The translations under genes and the position numbers were made by a program. From positions 1,674,001 to 1,738,000 of the forward strand of contig NZ_LQBO01000001.1 of the NCBI RefSeq assembly GCF_001507555.1: a stretch of 64,000 bases of DNA, written 5' to 3'. The DNA comes from Thiomicrospira sp. XS5. Its GTDB lineage: Bacteria; Pseudomonadota; Gammaproteobacteria; Thiomicrospirales; Thiomicrospiraceae. Shown here piece by piece: positions 39,647 to 49,966 of this stretch (the stretch's first letter is position 1; each line of letters begins with the position of its first letter). The notes below the pieces were generated by a model, which saw nothing but the letters and a program-made list of their open reading frames with translations, did not search any database and had not been told where the DNA came from.

Positions 39647-39672
39647 AAAACCGCCAAAGTTGGCGGTTTTTT
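39647..39672. terminator. relA terminator
   Basis: AAAACCGCCA and TGGCGGTTTT form a perfect 10-bp stem with an AAGT loop, followed by TT. The A-rich left side lets it also serve pgl on the minus strand. Confidence 0.9.
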
Positions 39673-39709
39673 ATTTTGGATACACTAAACGAATGCAGCG
39701 TTTTTTAGA

Positions 39710-40396
39710 TCACAGCGCGCTGGAATCGATAAGCACCAACGTCTCATCGCCCTGCACACGCTGAATCGGTAAATCGTCGCCGTCCAATAACCGCTTAACC
39801 GCCTCACGTTTTCCCGCCCCGGTAATCAGTTTGAACACATGGCGACTTCGGCTCAAACGTTCGTACGACAGGCTGATGCGTTCCGGCGGCGGTTTCGGGG
39901 AATGATATTCCGTCACTACGGAAACACCCTCCGGATACACGTGCCCTGGAAACAAGCTGGCGGTGTGCCCATCTTCGCCCATGCCAAGCAAAACCACATC
40001 AAAGCGATCAATCACATCAACGGTGGCTTGGTAGGATTTGGCCGCTAATTCGGGGCCCAGTTCGGCGGGCATGACATGGATATTCTTGTCCGGAATGTGA
40101 CCGAAAAACAACCAGGCCTGGTGCAAACTCACACTGTTCCGTTCGCTGTCTTCCTTCGACAAACAGCGCTCGTCGCCCATGTAAATATGCCAGTTAGCCC
40201 AATCGGCTTGTTGCTCCGCCAGCAATTCATAACATTTCTGTGGCGTGGTGCCACCCGCCGTTACCAACGTAAAGCGCCCGCGAGCACGAATGGCTTGGTC
40301 CGCGAGGGCCAGCAGCTGTTCCACCGTATAGGTCGCGACGTCCGTTGGCGTGTCGAATACACGCCAACCCGTCGGCAGGCCATTCACTTCGGTCAT
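39710..40396 (-). CDS. pgl: 6-phosphogluconolactonase
   Basis: This 228-residue DevB-type lactonase hydrolyses 6-phosphogluconolactone. [32 protein letters not shown] and [16 protein letters not shown] are the family motifs. Its start overlaps the zwf stop by 4 bp. It is third in the minus-strand gnd-zwf-pgl operon, which supplies NADPH and ribulose 5-phosphate. Confidence 0.94.
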   Translation of the reverse strand: MTEVNGLPTGWRVFDTPTDVATYTVEQLLALADQAIRARGRFTLVTAGGTTPQKCYELLAEQQADWANWHIYMGDERCLSKEDSERNSVSLHQAWLFFGHIPDKNIHVMPAELGPELAAKSYQATVDVIDRFDVVLLGMGEDGHTASLFPGHVYPEGVSVVTEYHSPKPPPERISLSYERLSRSRHVFKLITGAGKREAVKRLLDGDDLPIQRVQGDETLVLIDSSAL

Positions 40397-41877
40397 TCTT
40401 CCGACTCCGGGTGAACATGGTAACGCCAGTTTTGTTCCGGCGAATCAAACAGTTTATTGGCGCCCTCCGGCCCCCAGCTTCCCGACTTGTAGGTATCGAT
40501 GTAACCGGTTTCCGTGCCCCAAACCTGAATGACCGGGTCCACCACTTTCCAAGCGGCTTTGACTTCGTCATAGCGCAGGAACAGGGAGCGGTCGCCTTTA
40601 ATGACATCCAGCAACAATTCTTCATAGGCGTCGTTCGGCTCTTCGCCTTCGCGCCCCATGGAGGCGTCCAGACTGATTTGTTCGGTATTAATTTCCAGGC
40701 CTGGCTGTTTTGCCATCATTTCGATCTTAATGGATTCGTCCGGTTGAATGCCGAAAATAATCCAGTTGGGTTTCATTTTCTGAACGTGCGAATCGCGGAA
40801 AAACTGCTTCGGCGAATGCTTGAAGCAAATCGACACCAGCATTTTGTTTTTCGCCATGTTCTTGCCGGTTTGAATGTAAAACGGTACGCCGGCCCAACGC
40901 CAGTTGTCGATGTAGAGCTTCAAGGCCGCATAGGTTTCGGTGACGCTGTCTTGCGACATGCCGGGCTCATCCAGATAAGCCGGTACTTGCTTGCCGTGAA
41001 TTTCACCGGCGGCATACTGCGCCCGATAGGCTTGTGCCGAGACGTTTTTCTTGGAAATGCCTCGAATCGACTTTAACAGTTTCACTTTTTCGTCGCGTAG
41101 GTCTTCCGCATCCATCGAGGCTGGTGGCTCCATGGTGACCAGAGCCAACAGTTGCAACAAGTGGCTTTGAATCATATCGCGCATCGCACCACTGGTGTCG
41201 TAATACCCCGCTCGCGTTCCGATGGGTCGGTCTTCGGCATGAGTAATCTGAATATGGTCGATGTAATTTCGGTTCCAAAGCGGCTCCATCAACAGGTTGG
41301 CGAAGCGGAACACCATAATGTTCTGCACCATGCCTTTGCCGAGATAATGGTCGATTCGGTAAGTCTGGTCTTCGTCCAGGTATTTATTGAGTTGCGCCTG
41401 CAGTTGCTTGGCGCTGTCGGAATCGTAACCGAAAGGTTTTTCCAGCACCACGCGTTTCCAGCCGTCGGTTTCCGCTAACATGCCGCTTTCACCCAAATGA
41501 CGCACCGTGCTGGCAAAATGATCCGGCCCTAACGACAAATAATAGACGGCATTATTCGGCCAGGCGTCGGTGGCGATCAAACGCGCCAGCGCCTGATAGG
41601 ACTCAGCTTTATTGATATCCATTTGGAAATAATCCAAACGCTCGCAAAAACGTTTGAATAATTGTTTATCCAAACCGCCCCGTGCTTTGGGCCCCACCGC
41701 TTTTTTGACGACTTTTATCCAGTCGTCCCGGCTCCATTCGCGTCGCCCGATGGCAAGGATGCGCATGTCATCGTCCAGGCGGCCGACTTGTTCCAAATGA
41801 TAAAAGCTGGGCATGAGTTTCGATAACGACAGGTTTCCGGTGGCACCGAACACCACATAAGTACAGGCTTCCGACAT
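40393..41877 (-). CDS. zwf: Glucose-6-phosphate 1-dehydrogenase
   Basis: This 494-residue enzyme oxidises glucose 6-phosphate to the lactone with NADP or NAD. The N-terminal [17 protein letters not shown] binds the cofactor, in the place of the usual GASGDLA. The substrate site [21 protein letters not shown] and LEKPFGYD are conserved. GAGGTG in the end of gnd provides the ribosome binding site, 5 bp gap between the genes. Confidence 0.95.
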   Translation of the reverse strand: MSEACTYVVFGATGNLSLSKLMPSFYHLEQVGRLDDDMRILAIGRREWSRDDWIKVVKKAVGPKARGGLDKQLFKRFCERLDYFQMDINKAESYQALARLIATDAWPNNAVYYLSLGPDHFASTVRHLGESGMLAETDGWKRVVLEKPFGYDSDSAKQLQAQLNKYLDEDQTYRIDHYLGKGMVQNIMVFRFANLLMEPLWNRNYIDHIQITHAEDRPIGTRAGYYDTSGAMRDMIQSHLLQLLALVTMEPPASMDAEDLRDEKVKLLKSIRGISKKNVSAQAYRAQYAAGEIHGKQVPAYLDEPGMSQDSVTETYAALKLYIDNWRWAGVPFYIQTGKNMAKNKMLVSICFKHSPKQFFRDSHVQKMKPNWIIFGIQPDESIKIEMMAKQPGLEINTEQISLDASMGREGEEPNDAYEELLLDVIKGDRSLFLRYDEVKAAWKVVDPVIQVWGTETGYIDTYKSGSWGPEGANKLFDSPEQNWRYHVHPESEE

Positions 41878-41882
41878 AAGAC

Positions 41883-43331
41883 TTACACCTCGTACGTTGT
41901 GGAACTGACATTACCGCCGGAATGGATCCAATCGGTATGGAAGTATTCACCACGTGGGGCGTCGACGCGTTCATAGGTGTGTGCGCCGAAATAGTCGCGC
42001 TGCGCCTGCAGTAAGTTGGCCGGCACCCGTTCGCTGCGATACCCGTCGAAGAACGCTAAGGCGGAACTCAACGCCGGGGTTGGAATCTGGCTTTGAATGC
42101 CGAAAATCACCGCTTGACGCCAATTGGCTTCCGCCGATTTAATCGCGTCTTCAAAGAACGGCGCTTTCAGTAAGTTGGACAGGTTCGGTGACGCATCGTA
42201 GGCCTTTTTGATTTCGCCTAGGAAGGTACTGCGGATAATACAGCCGCCACGCCACATCAGGGCGATGCCGCCGTAATTCAAATCCCAGTTGAATTCTTTC
42301 GCCGCTTCGGACATCAACATATAACCTTGCGCATAGGAAATGATTTTCGACGCATAGAGCGCATCGTGAATCGCCGTCAACATCGCGTCTTTATCGACAT
42401 CCAACGTCTTGTCACTGCGTGGATACAATTGAGCCGCGTCCACCCGCTCGCTTTTCAGGGCAGATAAACAGCGGGCGTAAACCGATTCGGTAATCAGCGT
42501 CAATGGCATGCCCAGTTCCAACGAGCTGATGCCGGTCCATTTACCGGTGCCCTTCTGACCAGCCGCATCCAGAATCTTATCGACCAGCGGTTCGCCGTCT
42601 TTGTCTTTAAAGCTGAGAATGTCGGCGGTGATTTCAATCAAATAAGAATCCAAAACGCCTTTATTCCATTCCGCAAACACGCCTTGGCATTCGTCGGCGG
42701 ACATGCCCAAGCCTTCTCGCATCAATTGATAGGCTTCGGTAATGAGCTGCATATCACCATATTCGATCCCGTTATGCACCATTTTGACATAATGTCCGGC
42801 CCCTTCTGGACCAACCCAATCACAACAAGCTTCGCCATCCGACTGCGCCGCGATGGCCTGAAAAATCGGTTTCACTTCTGGCCAAGCCGCCGGATCGCCA
42901 CCCGGCATAATGGATGGCCCGTGACGCGCGCCCTCTTCCCCGCCGGACACACCGGTGCCGACAAACAGGATGCCTTTTTCTTTCAAACTTTGCGTGCGTC
43001 GAGTGGAATCGGTGTATAAGGAATTCCCGCCGTCGATGATCATGTCGCCCTTGTCCAGCAGCGGTAACAGTTGATCGATAAAGTGATCCACCACCTCACC
43101 GGCTTTGACCATCAACATCACCTTACGGGGCGCTTTCAAGCTGTTGACGAGCCCTTCAAGCGAATCGTAGCCGGTAATGGGTTTGTCTTCGACACGGTTT
43201 TGAATAAAGTCGTCCGTTTTCTGCTTCGAACGATTGTAAACACTGACGTGGAACCCATGATCGGCCATGTTCAAAACCAGGTTCTGACCCATGACCGCTA
43301 AACCAACTAAACCGATATCCGCTTGAGACAT
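41883..43331 (-). CDS. gnd: 6-phosphogluconate dehydrogenase, decarboxylating
   Basis: This 482-residue enzyme makes ribulose 5-phosphate, CO2 and [26 protein letters not shown] binds [21 protein letters not shown] and [15 protein letters not shown] form the substrate site. The start is ATG 43331 with GGAG upstream; a longer reading frame exists, but its extra residues do not fit the family. It leads the gnd-zwf-pgl operon. Confidence 0.96.
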   Translation of the reverse strand: MSQADIGLVGLAVMGQNLVLNMADHGFHVSVYNRSKQKTDDFIQNRVEDKPITGYDSLEGLVNSLKAPRKVMLMVKAGEVVDHFIDQLLPLLDKGDMIIDGGNSLYTDSTRRTQSLKEKGILFVGTGVSGGEEGARHGPSIMPGGDPAAWPEVKPIFQAIAAQSDGEACCDWVGPEGAGHYVKMVHNGIEYGDMQLITEAYQLMREGLGMSADECQGVFAEWNKGVLDSYLIEITADILSFKDKDGEPLVDKILDAAGQKGTGKWTGISSLELGMPLTLITESVYARCLSALKSERVDAAQLYPRSDKTLDVDKDAMLTAIHDALYASKIISYAQGYMLMSEAAKEFNWDLNYGGIALMWRGGCIIRSTFLGEIKKAYDASPNLSNLLKAPFFEDAIKSAEANWRQAVIFGIQSQIPTPALSSALAFFDGYRSERVPANLLQAQRDYFGAHTYERVDAPRGEYFHTDWIHSGGNVSSTTYEV

Positions 43332-43468
43332 AATCACTCCAAAATGTACGCTGAACAAGACGACTCCATGTTAATCAATAACCGGCGTCTTAAAAAGATA
43401 GTTTTAAGAAGAATTTATAAAATTTTTAAACGTTCAAGGGCAAGACAAGCAAGAAACGAACCACGGAG

Positions 43469-43478
43469 CCAGGCCTGG
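43469..43478. repeat. CCAGGCCTGG copy in the gnd-tRNA gap
   Basis: One of the dispersed palindromes, here followed by TCAAAA. The same CCAGGCCTGG-TCAAAA occurs at 59687. There are no pairing arms, so it is not a terminator. Confidence 0.9.
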
Positions 43479-43526
43479 TCAAAATGGGTAAAAGGAAGTC
43501 TAAAGCGAGACAAATGTCCGGAAATG

Positions 43527-43559
43527 AAAAAGCCCGCCTGAAAACTCAAGCGGGCTTTT
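43527..43559 (-). terminator. Terminator of the tRNA cluster
   Basis: AAAAGCCCGC (43528-43537) and GCGGGCTTTT (43550-43559) pair with a 12-nt loop. On the minus strand a T-tract follows. It is just downstream of the last tRNA-Glu. Confidence 0.88.
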
Positions 43560-43564
43560 GAAAG

Positions 43565-43640
43565 TGGCGTCCCGTAGGGGAGTCGAACCCCTGTTACAGC
43601 CGTGAAAGGGCCGTGTCCTAGGCCTCTAGACGAACGGGAC
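43565..43640 (-). tRNA. tRNA-Glu (TTC), copy 1
   Basis: A 76-nt tRNA with a GTCCCGT acceptor arm, a TTC anticodon in CCTTTCACG, and an encoded GCCA end at 43565-43568. The mature sequence is the same as the copy at 43819. Confidence 0.96.
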
Positions 43641-43739
43641 AATGTGGATTGTCATCCGGCTTGTATTTCAACAAGCAATTAATTGAACCGGTTTTAATTC
43701 TACCGACCTAGAGGCAGACCTTTTCAATCAATTTAAATT

Positions 43740-43814
43740 TGGAGCGGGAAACGAGGATCGAACTCGCGACCCCAACCTTGGCAAGGTTGTGCTCTACCGC
43801 TGAGCTATTCCCGC
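43740..43814 (-). tRNA. tRNA-Gly (GCC)
   Basis: A 75-nt tRNA with acceptor GCGGGAA/TTCCCGC, GCC anticodon in CTTGCCAAG, and encoded CCA at 43740-43742. It lies between the two tRNA-Glu genes. Confidence 0.96.
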
Positions 43815-43818
43815 ATAG

Positions 43819-43894
43819 TGGCGTCCCGTAGGGGAGTCGAACCCCTGTTACAGCCGTGAAAGGGCCGTGTCCTAGGCCTCTAGACGAACGGGAC
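43819..43894 (-). tRNA. tRNA-Glu (TTC), copy 2
   Basis: A 76-nt tRNA with the same mature sequence as copy 1, encoded CCA, only 4 bp from tRNA-Gly. The pair of Glu genes around Gly suggests a local duplication. Confidence 0.96.
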
Positions 43895-44007
43895 ACAATG
43901 TGATTAACCAGGTTAATCTGTGTCTGGATTTCTCCAGTCTCTTCTAAAATCTCATCATTTTAAGTCCGGCCTAGTGGTCTTAAAAGATTCCAGAAAAGTA
44001 TCAGAAT

Positions 44008-44083
44008 TGGTGGAGCTAAGCGGGATCGAACCGCTGACCTCAACACTGCCAGTGTTGCGCTCTCCCAGCTGAGCTATAGCCCC
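44008..44083 (-). tRNA. tRNA-Ala (GGC)
   Basis: A 76-nt tRNA with acceptor GGGGCTA/TAGCTCC, GGC anticodon in CTGGCAG, and encoded CCA at 44008-44010. It is the first gene of the minus-strand Ala-Glu-Gly-Glu cluster downstream of gltX. Confidence 0.96.
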
Positions 44084-44190
44084 TCAAGCTGATGAGCGCG
44101 TATTATATAGAACTTATCGAAACGGTCAAGACTTTTTTAATAAAAATGCCATATTATTTTGACCAATAAGTACCGCGCCCACCCCGCTGT

Positions 44191-45603
44191 TTAAGCGTTC
44201 TGCTTCCGGGTTTCGATGGCTTGCAACGCTAAGTCTATACGGGCAATACATTTTTCCTGCCCGATCAACTCTGCTGTAGCATCAATCGACGGCGATTGCC
44301 CGCCACCGGTAATGGCGACACGCAATGGCATTCCCACTTTGCCCATGCCCACATCCAAGTCTGACGCGGTTTCCTGAATGGCGGCGTGAATTGCTTCCGC
44401 TTTCCATTCGGACAGCCCCGCAAACTTCTGTTGCACCAAGCGTAATGGTTCTTCCGCTACCGGACGAAGATGCTTTTTGGCCGCACCGGCTTCAAACTCG
44501 GTGAAATCCTGGTAGAAATAGATCGCACCATCCGCCATCTCAATTAAGGTACGGGCACGCTCACGCAACAAGTCAGCCACTTTCGACAGCGCCGGGCCTT
44601 GCGATACGTCCAAGCCCTTCTCTTCCATAAACGGCGTCAAATGCTGCACCAAGTGTTCAATATCGGTGGTTTGAATGTGCTGTTGGTTAATCCAAAGCAA
44701 TTTTTCGGTGTTGAAGGTCGACGGCGAAGAATTCACGCTTTCCAGATCAAACAATTCCACCATCTGTGCCATGGTAAAGATTTCCTGATCCTTATAGGAC
44801 CACCCCAAGCGCACCAAATAGTTCAATAAAGCTTCCGGCAAAAAGCCTTCTTCTTTATATTGTAAGACCGACACCGCACCGTGACGTTTGGACAAGCGGC
44901 TGCCGTCTTCGCCCAACACCATCGGAATGTGCGCGAACTTCGGCACTTCCGCGCCCAAAGCTTTATAAAGATTAATTTGTCTTGGGGTGTTGTTGACGTG
45001 GTCGTCACCGCGAATCACGTGTGTCATACCCATATCCCAGTCATCCACGACCACCGTCAGGTTGTAGGTCGGTGTGCCGTCGGAACGGGCGATAACCAGA
45101 TCGTCCAGTTCTTTATTGGAAACGACAATCTTACCTTTGACCATATCGTCGATGACCACGTCTCCGTCGGTCGGGTTCTTGAAGCGCACCACAGGTTTAA
45201 CGCCTTCCGGCGGTGTGCCGGTGAAACAACGATAGCGGCCGTCGTAACGCGGTTTTTCACCACGGGCTTTTTGTTGCTCACGCATTTCATCCAATTCTTC
45301 CGGCGATGCATAGCAATAATACGCCAGGTCACGGTCCAGCAAATCCTGGATGACGGCTTTATAACGATCGAAACGTTGGGTTTGGTAAATCGGCCCTTCG
45401 TCGTAATCCAGCCCCAGCCATTCCATGCCATCTAAAATCGCCTGAACGGATTCCTGCGTGGAGCGTTCCAAGTCGGTATCTTCAATGCGCAGAATGAACT
45501 GACCGTTATTCTGTCTGGCATACAACCAGGAAAACAAGGCCGTGCGAACGCCGCCAATGTGTAGATAACCGGTCGGGCTGGGGGCAAAACGAGTTTTGAT
45601 CAC
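44191..45603 (-). CDS. gltX: Glutamyl-tRNA synthetase
   Basis: This 470-residue class Ic synthetase charges tRNA-Glu. The HIGH motif is in [19 protein letters not shown], and the KMSKS-equivalent is [11 protein letters not shown]. It is full length (E. coli 471) and ends [12 protein letters not shown]. It lies directly upstream of tRNA-Ala, Glu, Gly and Glu on the same strand, so the enzyme and its substrate tRNAs are neighbours. Confidence 0.97.
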   Translation of the reverse strand: MIKTRFAPSPTGYLHIGGVRTALFSWLYARQNNGQFILRIEDTDLERSTQESVQAILDGMEWLGLDYDEGPIYQTQRFDRYKAVIQDLLDRDLAYYCYASPEELDEMREQQKARGEKPRYDGRYRCFTGTPPEGVKPVVRFKNPTDGDVVIDDMVKGKIVVSNKELDDLVIARSDGTPTYNLTVVVDDWDMGMTHVIRGDDHVNNTPRQINLYKALGAEVPKFAHIPMVLGEDGSRLSKRHGAVSVLQYKEEGFLPEALLNYLVRLGWSYKDQEIFTMAQMVELFDLESVNSSPSTFNTEKLLWINQQHIQTTDIEHLVQHLTPFMEEKGLDVSQGPALSKVADLLRERARTLIEMADGAIYFYQDFTEFEAGAAKKHLRPVAEEPLRLVQQKFAGLSEWKAEAIHAAIQETASDLDVGMGKVGMPLRVAITGGGQSPSIDATAELIGQEKCIARIDLALQAIETRKQNA

Positions 45604-45893
45604 GAAAATCTCCTAAAGTCATTCGATCGTCTTTGACGGGTGTGTTTTTAAGTTAACTTCGTCGTAAAGACAGCGGTTCAAAAATGTAGACATATTATAA
45701 AGGGAATGCCGATGCGATTGGAGAACGAATTTCAGTGAACCTTCCAAAAGGCACACCTTTAATCATGCGATAACCGCTTTCCGAAAATCCAAGTCGGTTG
45801 TTTCAATGCATAGACTAAGACATTATACTAACGCCAGCCAACACTCATATAATGAGAACATCAACGTCGATTTCGACCAGGCCTGGAGGATAC

Positions 45894-47480
45894 ATGAGAA
45901 CAACACGAAACCTGTTTATGGGAACATCTGCCGTGCTGACGGCGGGCACCATTGCCGCCACAACCGTTTGGCCGAGCGCCGCATATTTATGGCTGCTGGT
46001 CGGCCCGTTCATTCTGCTCGGCGTTTACGATATGTGGCAGAAAAAACACACCTTGCTCAGGCTCTACCCCATTCTCGGCCACATACGCTTTGTGTTCGAA
46101 TCAATCCGCCCGGAAATCCAGCAATATTTCGTTGAAAACGACACCGATGGAAAACCCGCCTGCCGCGAGTTCCGCTCTCTGATTTACCAGCGCGCCAAAG
46201 GCGTCATCGACACCCGCCCATTCGGCACCATTTTCGATACCAATCGCGTGGGGTATGAATGGATCAAACACTCCTTGAAACCGCAAAGTGTTCCGGAAGA
46301 GCAAAAACGCGAGCTGGTTGGCGAAAAGAACTGCGCCAAACCCTATGCTGCTTCTCACCTCAATATTTCCGCCATGAGTTTCGGTGCCTTGAGCAAACAC
46401 GCCATTATTGCATTAAACCGGGCCGCCAAAATGGGCGACTTCTATCACAACACCGGCGAAGGCGGTTTAACCGATTACCACTTACAAGAAGGCGGCGACT
46501 TGGTCTGGCAGATCGGCACCGGTTACTTTTCCTGTCGCACCCGTGACGGGGATTTCGACCGAGAAATGTTTGCCGAAAAATCCAAAATCGACCAGGTGAA
46601 AATGATAGAAATCAAGCTGTCACAAGGCGCAAAACCGGCTCACGGCGGCGTGCTTCCGGCCGATAAAGTCACTGCGGAGATTGCCAAGATTCGTATTGTG
46701 CATGAAGGCCAGGACGTCATTTCCCCGCCAACGCACAGTGCCTTTACCACGCCGGTCGGATTGCTGCAGTTTGTCACGCAACTACGCGAACTTTCCGGTG
46801 GCAAACCCGTTGGTTTTAAACTGTGTATTGGCGAACCCAGCGAATTCATCGCCATCTGTAAAGCCATGATTGCAACCGGCCTGACACCCGATTTCATTAC
46901 CGTGGACGGGGCCGAGGGCGGAACCGGTGCGGCGCCCGTCGAGTTCACCAACTCGGTCGGCACGCCGTTGCGCGAAGCCCTGCATTTGGTGAACACCACG
47001 CTGGTTGGTTTCGGGTTACGCGATGACATCAAAATCATCGCCTCGGGCAAATCCTTTTCCGCCGCCCATCTTTTGGGTATATTGGCTTTGGGCGCGGACA
47101 TGGTCAACTCGGCGCGCGGCATGATGTTCGCACTCGGTTGCGTCCAGTCCAGAAGCTGCCATAACAATACCTGCCCGACTGGCGTCGCAACCCAAGACCC
47201 AGATCGTTACAAACACCTGGACATCGACGACAAAAGCCAGCGAGTGGCGCGTTATCATGCTTCGGTCATCCATAATTTAATGCACCTATCGGCGGCCACC
47301 GGGTTGCGCCGTCCTAACGACATCTCCCCCAGCCAGATCATGCGCCGCGTCAGTGAAACCGAGGCCAGAAGTTATCAAGACATTTTCCCACCACTGGAAA
47401 AAGGCTGTTTGCTGAATGAAGAAACCGTCCCGGACCATCTTCGCCAGGCCTGGCAAGCGGCCAATGCTTATGAGTGGTGA
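45894..47480 (+). CDS. Membrane-anchored FMN-binding glutamate synthase-like protein
   Basis: This 528-residue protein starts at ATG 45894. The ribosome binding site GGAGG (45885-45889) shares two bases with a CCAGGCCTGG copy. Two N-terminal hydrophobic helices (about residues 5-45) are followed by a glutamate synthase large-subunit catalytic barrel: ISAMSFGALSKHAIIALNRAA, NTGEGGLTDYH, VDGAEGGTGAAP, GADMVNSARGMMFALGC. The Cys cluster CVQSRSCHNNTCPTG would bind an Fe-S centre. There is no amidotransferase domain and no small subunit nearby, so it is probably a relative of GltB with a different role rather than full GOGAT. Confidence 0.85.
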   Translation: MRTTRNLFMGTSAVLTAGTIAATTVWPSAAYLWLLVGPFILLGVYDMWQKKHTLLRLYPILGHIRFVFESIRPEIQQYFVENDTDGKPACREFRSLIYQRAKGVIDTRPFGTIFDTNRVGYEWIKHSLKPQSVPEEQKRELVGEKNCAKPYAASHLNISAMSFGALSKHAIIALNRAAKMGDFYHNTGEGGLTDYHLQEGGDLVWQIGTGYFSCRTRDGDFDREMFAEKSKIDQVKMIEIKLSQGAKPAHGGVLPADKVTAEIAKIRIVHEGQDVISPPTHSAFTTPVGLLQFVTQLRELSGGKPVGFKLCIGEPSEFIAICKAMIATGLTPDFITVDGAEGGTGAAPVEFTNSVGTPLREALHLVNTTLVGFGLRDDIKIIASGKSFSAAHLLGILALGADMVNSARGMMFALGCVQSRSCHNNTCPTGVATQDPDRYKHLDIDDKSQRVARYHASVIHNLMHLSAATGLRRPNDISPSQIMRRVSETEARSYQDIFPPLEKGCLLNEETVPDHLRQAWQAANAYEW

Positions 47481-47635
47481 GCGGTCTTAAATCATTCAAA
47501 ACGCTAAATAAGGGGCTTAAAAGCCCCATTCAACGGCCAAGACTCGGTCCAAGCCCTTTTTCTTTGTGGTTTTTGTAATACAATGGTGTCATCTAAAAAC
47601 ACCGTTTAAAAACAAATCCAAGGAAAATCGTCTCT

Positions 47636-49441
47636 ATGCCGGACATACGTTATCGAATCGCACCCGCCAACCCCAATGCCCATTTATTCCACGTCGAACT
47701 GGAAATCGACCAACCGGAGGCCAACGGGCAATCACTCAGCTTGCCGAACTGGATTCCCGGCAGTTATTTGATTCGAGACTTTTCCAAACACCTGATTGAC
47801 CTGCAAGCCGAAACCCAAAGCGGTGAATCTTTGCCCATCACGCCGGTGGAAAAATCCCACTGGCAAGTCGCGCCGCATAACGGGCCAATCAAAGTGCAAT
47901 ACGATGTGTACGCCTGGGATTTATCCGTCCGTGGCGCGCATTTCGACCAAACGCACGCTTTTTTCAACGGCACCTCGGTGTTTCTGGCCGTGGATGGCCA
48001 ACGTGACCAGGCCTGCTCGGTGGAAATCGTTCCGTCGCCCTATTCGGAAGCGGAAAACTGGCGTGTCGCCACCACCTTGCCGCCGGAAAACGTTAACGAA
48101 CATGGTTTCGGTTTGTATCGTGCCAACGATTATTTAACGCTGATCGATTACCCGGTGGAAATGGGGTGTTTCCATTTGTTGGAATTCGAAGCCTGCGGCA
48201 TTCCGCACCAAATCGCCTTCACCGGCAAAATCGAATTCCATTGCATCGACAAAAAACAACTGCTGGACGATTTAACCCGCATCTGCGAAACCGAGCTGGA
48301 ACTGTTCGGCCAACCCTACCCGATTGAACGCTACCTTTTCCAAGTCACCGTTACCGAAAAAGACTACGGCGGCTTGGAGCACCGCGATTCTACCGCGCTC
48401 ATCTGCGCACGCAGCGACCTGCCTTACTTGAACGACGAAAAACGCAGCGACGGTTACATTCAATTTCTGGAACTCTGCTCGCACGAATATTTCCACACCT
48501 GGAACGTCAAACGTATCCAGCCGGAAATCTATCAAACCGCGTCATTGAAGGAGCCGGTTTACACCAATCAACTCTGGTGGTTTGAAGGCATCACCTCTTT
48601 CTACGACGCCCAGATTCTGCACCGCGCCGGCATTCTCGAACACGACAGTTACTTGAACCAGCTCGCCAAAGAGATGACCCGCGTGTACCGTATGCCGGGC
48701 CGTTTCAAACAATCCGTGGCGGAATCCAGTTTTTTGACCTGGACCAAGTTCTACCAGCAGGATGAAAACGCCCCCAATGCCATTGTCAGTTATTACACCA
48801 AAGGCAGTTTGATTGCGCTCGGGCTGGATTTGACCATCCGCGCCGAAACCCAAAACGCCAAATCGCTGGACGTCGTGTTGCTGACCTTGTGGCGAGAATA
48901 CGGTGCCACCGGAAAAGGTTTGCAGGAAGGCGAAATCGAATCCATTTGTGAGCGTGCTTCCGGTTTGGATTTAAAAGACTTTTTCCAACGGTATCTGTTC
49001 GGCACCGAAGACCTGCCGTTTGAAAGCCTGTTCGCCAAATTCGGCATCGACTTCACCTTGCGCCCGGCCACCAACGCCAAAGACACCGGCGGCAAAACCG
49101 AACAAAAAAGCTTCCCGCCGCAGTTGGGCGCCAATCTGGCGAATACCGAACATCAAACCGTCAAACTCACCCATGTCTGGAACGAACAATCCGCCGGGCA
49201 AGCCGGTTTGGCGGCCGGTGACGAAATCATCGCCCTAAGCGGTTTCAAAATGGCCTCCGTTCAAGCACTGGAAAGTTATCTGGCACGTCAGGACATCGGA
49301 GACGACATCCCCTGCCACTATTTTCGCCGCGACGAACTGCATGAAACCGTCATACATCTGTACGAACCACCCTGCGACAGGGTATTATTGGAACCGGCGT
49401 TGAAAAAACCGGACGAGGCCTTAGAATGGATGAGCAAATAA
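47636..49441 (+). CDS. M61 family metallopeptidase with C-terminal PDZ domain
   Basis: This 601-residue aminopeptidase-like zinc enzyme belongs to the glycyl aminopeptidase family. The N-terminal beta domain begins IRYRIAPANPNAHLFHVELEI. The zinc motif HEYFHTWNVKRIQPE lies near residue 285, and WWFEGITSFYD includes the third zinc ligand. The PDZ domain (about residues 505-590) has AGQAGLAAGDEIIALSGFKM. No signal peptide is seen, so it is probably cytoplasmic. Its end overlaps slyX by 16 bp. Confidence 0.9.
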   Translation: MPDIRYRIAPANPNAHLFHVELEIDQPEANGQSLSLPNWIPGSYLIRDFSKHLIDLQAETQSGESLPITPVEKSHWQVAPHNGPIKVQYDVYAWDLSVRGAHFDQTHAFFNGTSVFLAVDGQRDQACSVEIVPSPYSEAENWRVATTLPPENVNEHGFGLYRANDYLTLIDYPVEMGCFHLLEFEACGIPHQIAFTGKIEFHCIDKKQLLDDLTRICETELELFGQPYPIERYLFQVTVTEKDYGGLEHRDSTALICARSDLPYLNDEKRSDGYIQFLELCSHEYFHTWNVKRIQPEIYQTASLKEPVYTNQLWWFEGITSFYDAQILHRAGILEHDSYLNQLAKEMTRVYRMPGRFKQSVAESSFLTWTKFYQQDENAPNAIVSYYTKGSLIALGLDLTIRAETQNAKSLDVVLLTLWREYGATGKGLQEGEIESICERASGLDLKDFFQRYLFGTEDLPFESLFAKFGIDFTLRPATNAKDTGGKTEQKSFPPQLGANLANTEHQTVKLTHVWNEQSAGQAGLAAGDEIIALSGFKMASVQALESYLARQDIGDDIPCHYFRRDELHETVIHLYEPPCDRVLLEPALKKPDEALEWMSK

Positions 49442-49671
49442 ATCAACAACTGATTGATTTAACCGATAAAATACATCACCTGGAAGTCAGCTCAGCTTAC
49501 CAGGAAGATGTCATCGAGCATCTCAATAAAACACTGGGTAAACAACATCAGGAAATACAGCTTCTGCAAACGCAGGTGAAAGTATTGTCCGACTATATCA
49601 AACAACTTAAATACGAAATCGGCAGCGACATCAAATTGCCCAGCGAAGAAGTCCCGCCACCGCACTACTGA
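49426..49671 (+). CDS. slyX: SlyX family protein
   Basis: This 81-residue protein is almost wholly coiled-coil (MDEQINQQLIDLTDKIHHLEVSSAYQEDVIEHLNKTL) and ends in the conserved PPPHY, which marks SlyX. Function is unknown in all bacteria. Its start lies inside the end of the peptidase gene, so translation is likely coupled. Confidence 0.92.
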   Translation: MDEQINQQLIDLTDKIHHLEVSSAYQEDVIEHLNKTLGKQHQEIQLLQTQVKVLSDYIKQLKYEIGSDIKLPSEEVPPPHY

Positions 49672-49686
49672 AACAGGAAAAACAAG

Positions 49687-49944
49687 ATGAAAACAAAATC
49701 CCTACTCTTCAGCGCCCTACTGATCTTAACCGCCAGTGCCGAGGTTTACGCCGTCGATTACGGCAAACTGGCCGAGTCGGTCGATAAACAGAAAGCCGTG
49801 GAATCGGTAGATCAGGAAAAAGCCAAAGAAGCCTTGTCGGCCGAAGACGGCGTGGATTATGAAAAAGCCTACGAATCCGTCGATAAAGGCAAAGCCAAAG
49901 ATTCGGTGGACATGGAAAAAGCCAAATCCGCTTTCGGGTTTTAA
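49687..49944 (+). CDS. Small secreted repeat protein
   Basis: This 85-residue protein has a signal peptide (MKTKSLLFSALLILTASAEVYA, cleavage near residue 22). The mature 63 residues consist of degenerate repeats of about 9-11 residues around SVDxxKA: ESVDKQKAV, ESVDQEKAK, ESVDKGKAK, DSVDMEKAK. The mature part is highly charged, has no Cys and ends AFGF. It starts 15 bp after slyX and is followed by a very strong terminator. I do not recognise the family. Confidence 0.78.
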   Translation: MKTKSLLFSALLILTASAEVYAVDYGKLAESVDKQKAVESVDQEKAKEALSAEDGVDYEKAYESVDKGKAKDSVDMEKAKSAFGF

Positions 49945-49966
49945 TCCCAGCACCCACTCAAATCAT

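Noticed and set aside
40345-41076. 243-codon plus-strand frame opposite zwf and pgl
   Set aside because: It crosses two real genes on the other strand, has antisense-type composition and no domain.
43323-43541. 72-codon frame between gnd and the tRNA cluster
   Set aside because: It overlaps the gnd start and the tRNA terminator and is Arg/Lys-rich without a ribosome binding site.
47512-47527. GGGGCTT/AAGCCCC hairpin after the glutamate synthase-like gene
   Set aside because: A good stem but no T-tract follows on the plus strand, so it was not called a terminator.
49687-49944. Repeat region of the small secreted protein as a nucleotide satellite
   Set aside because: The repeats are diverged at the DNA level but regular at the protein level, and a signal peptide and strong terminator frame it, so it is treated as a gene.
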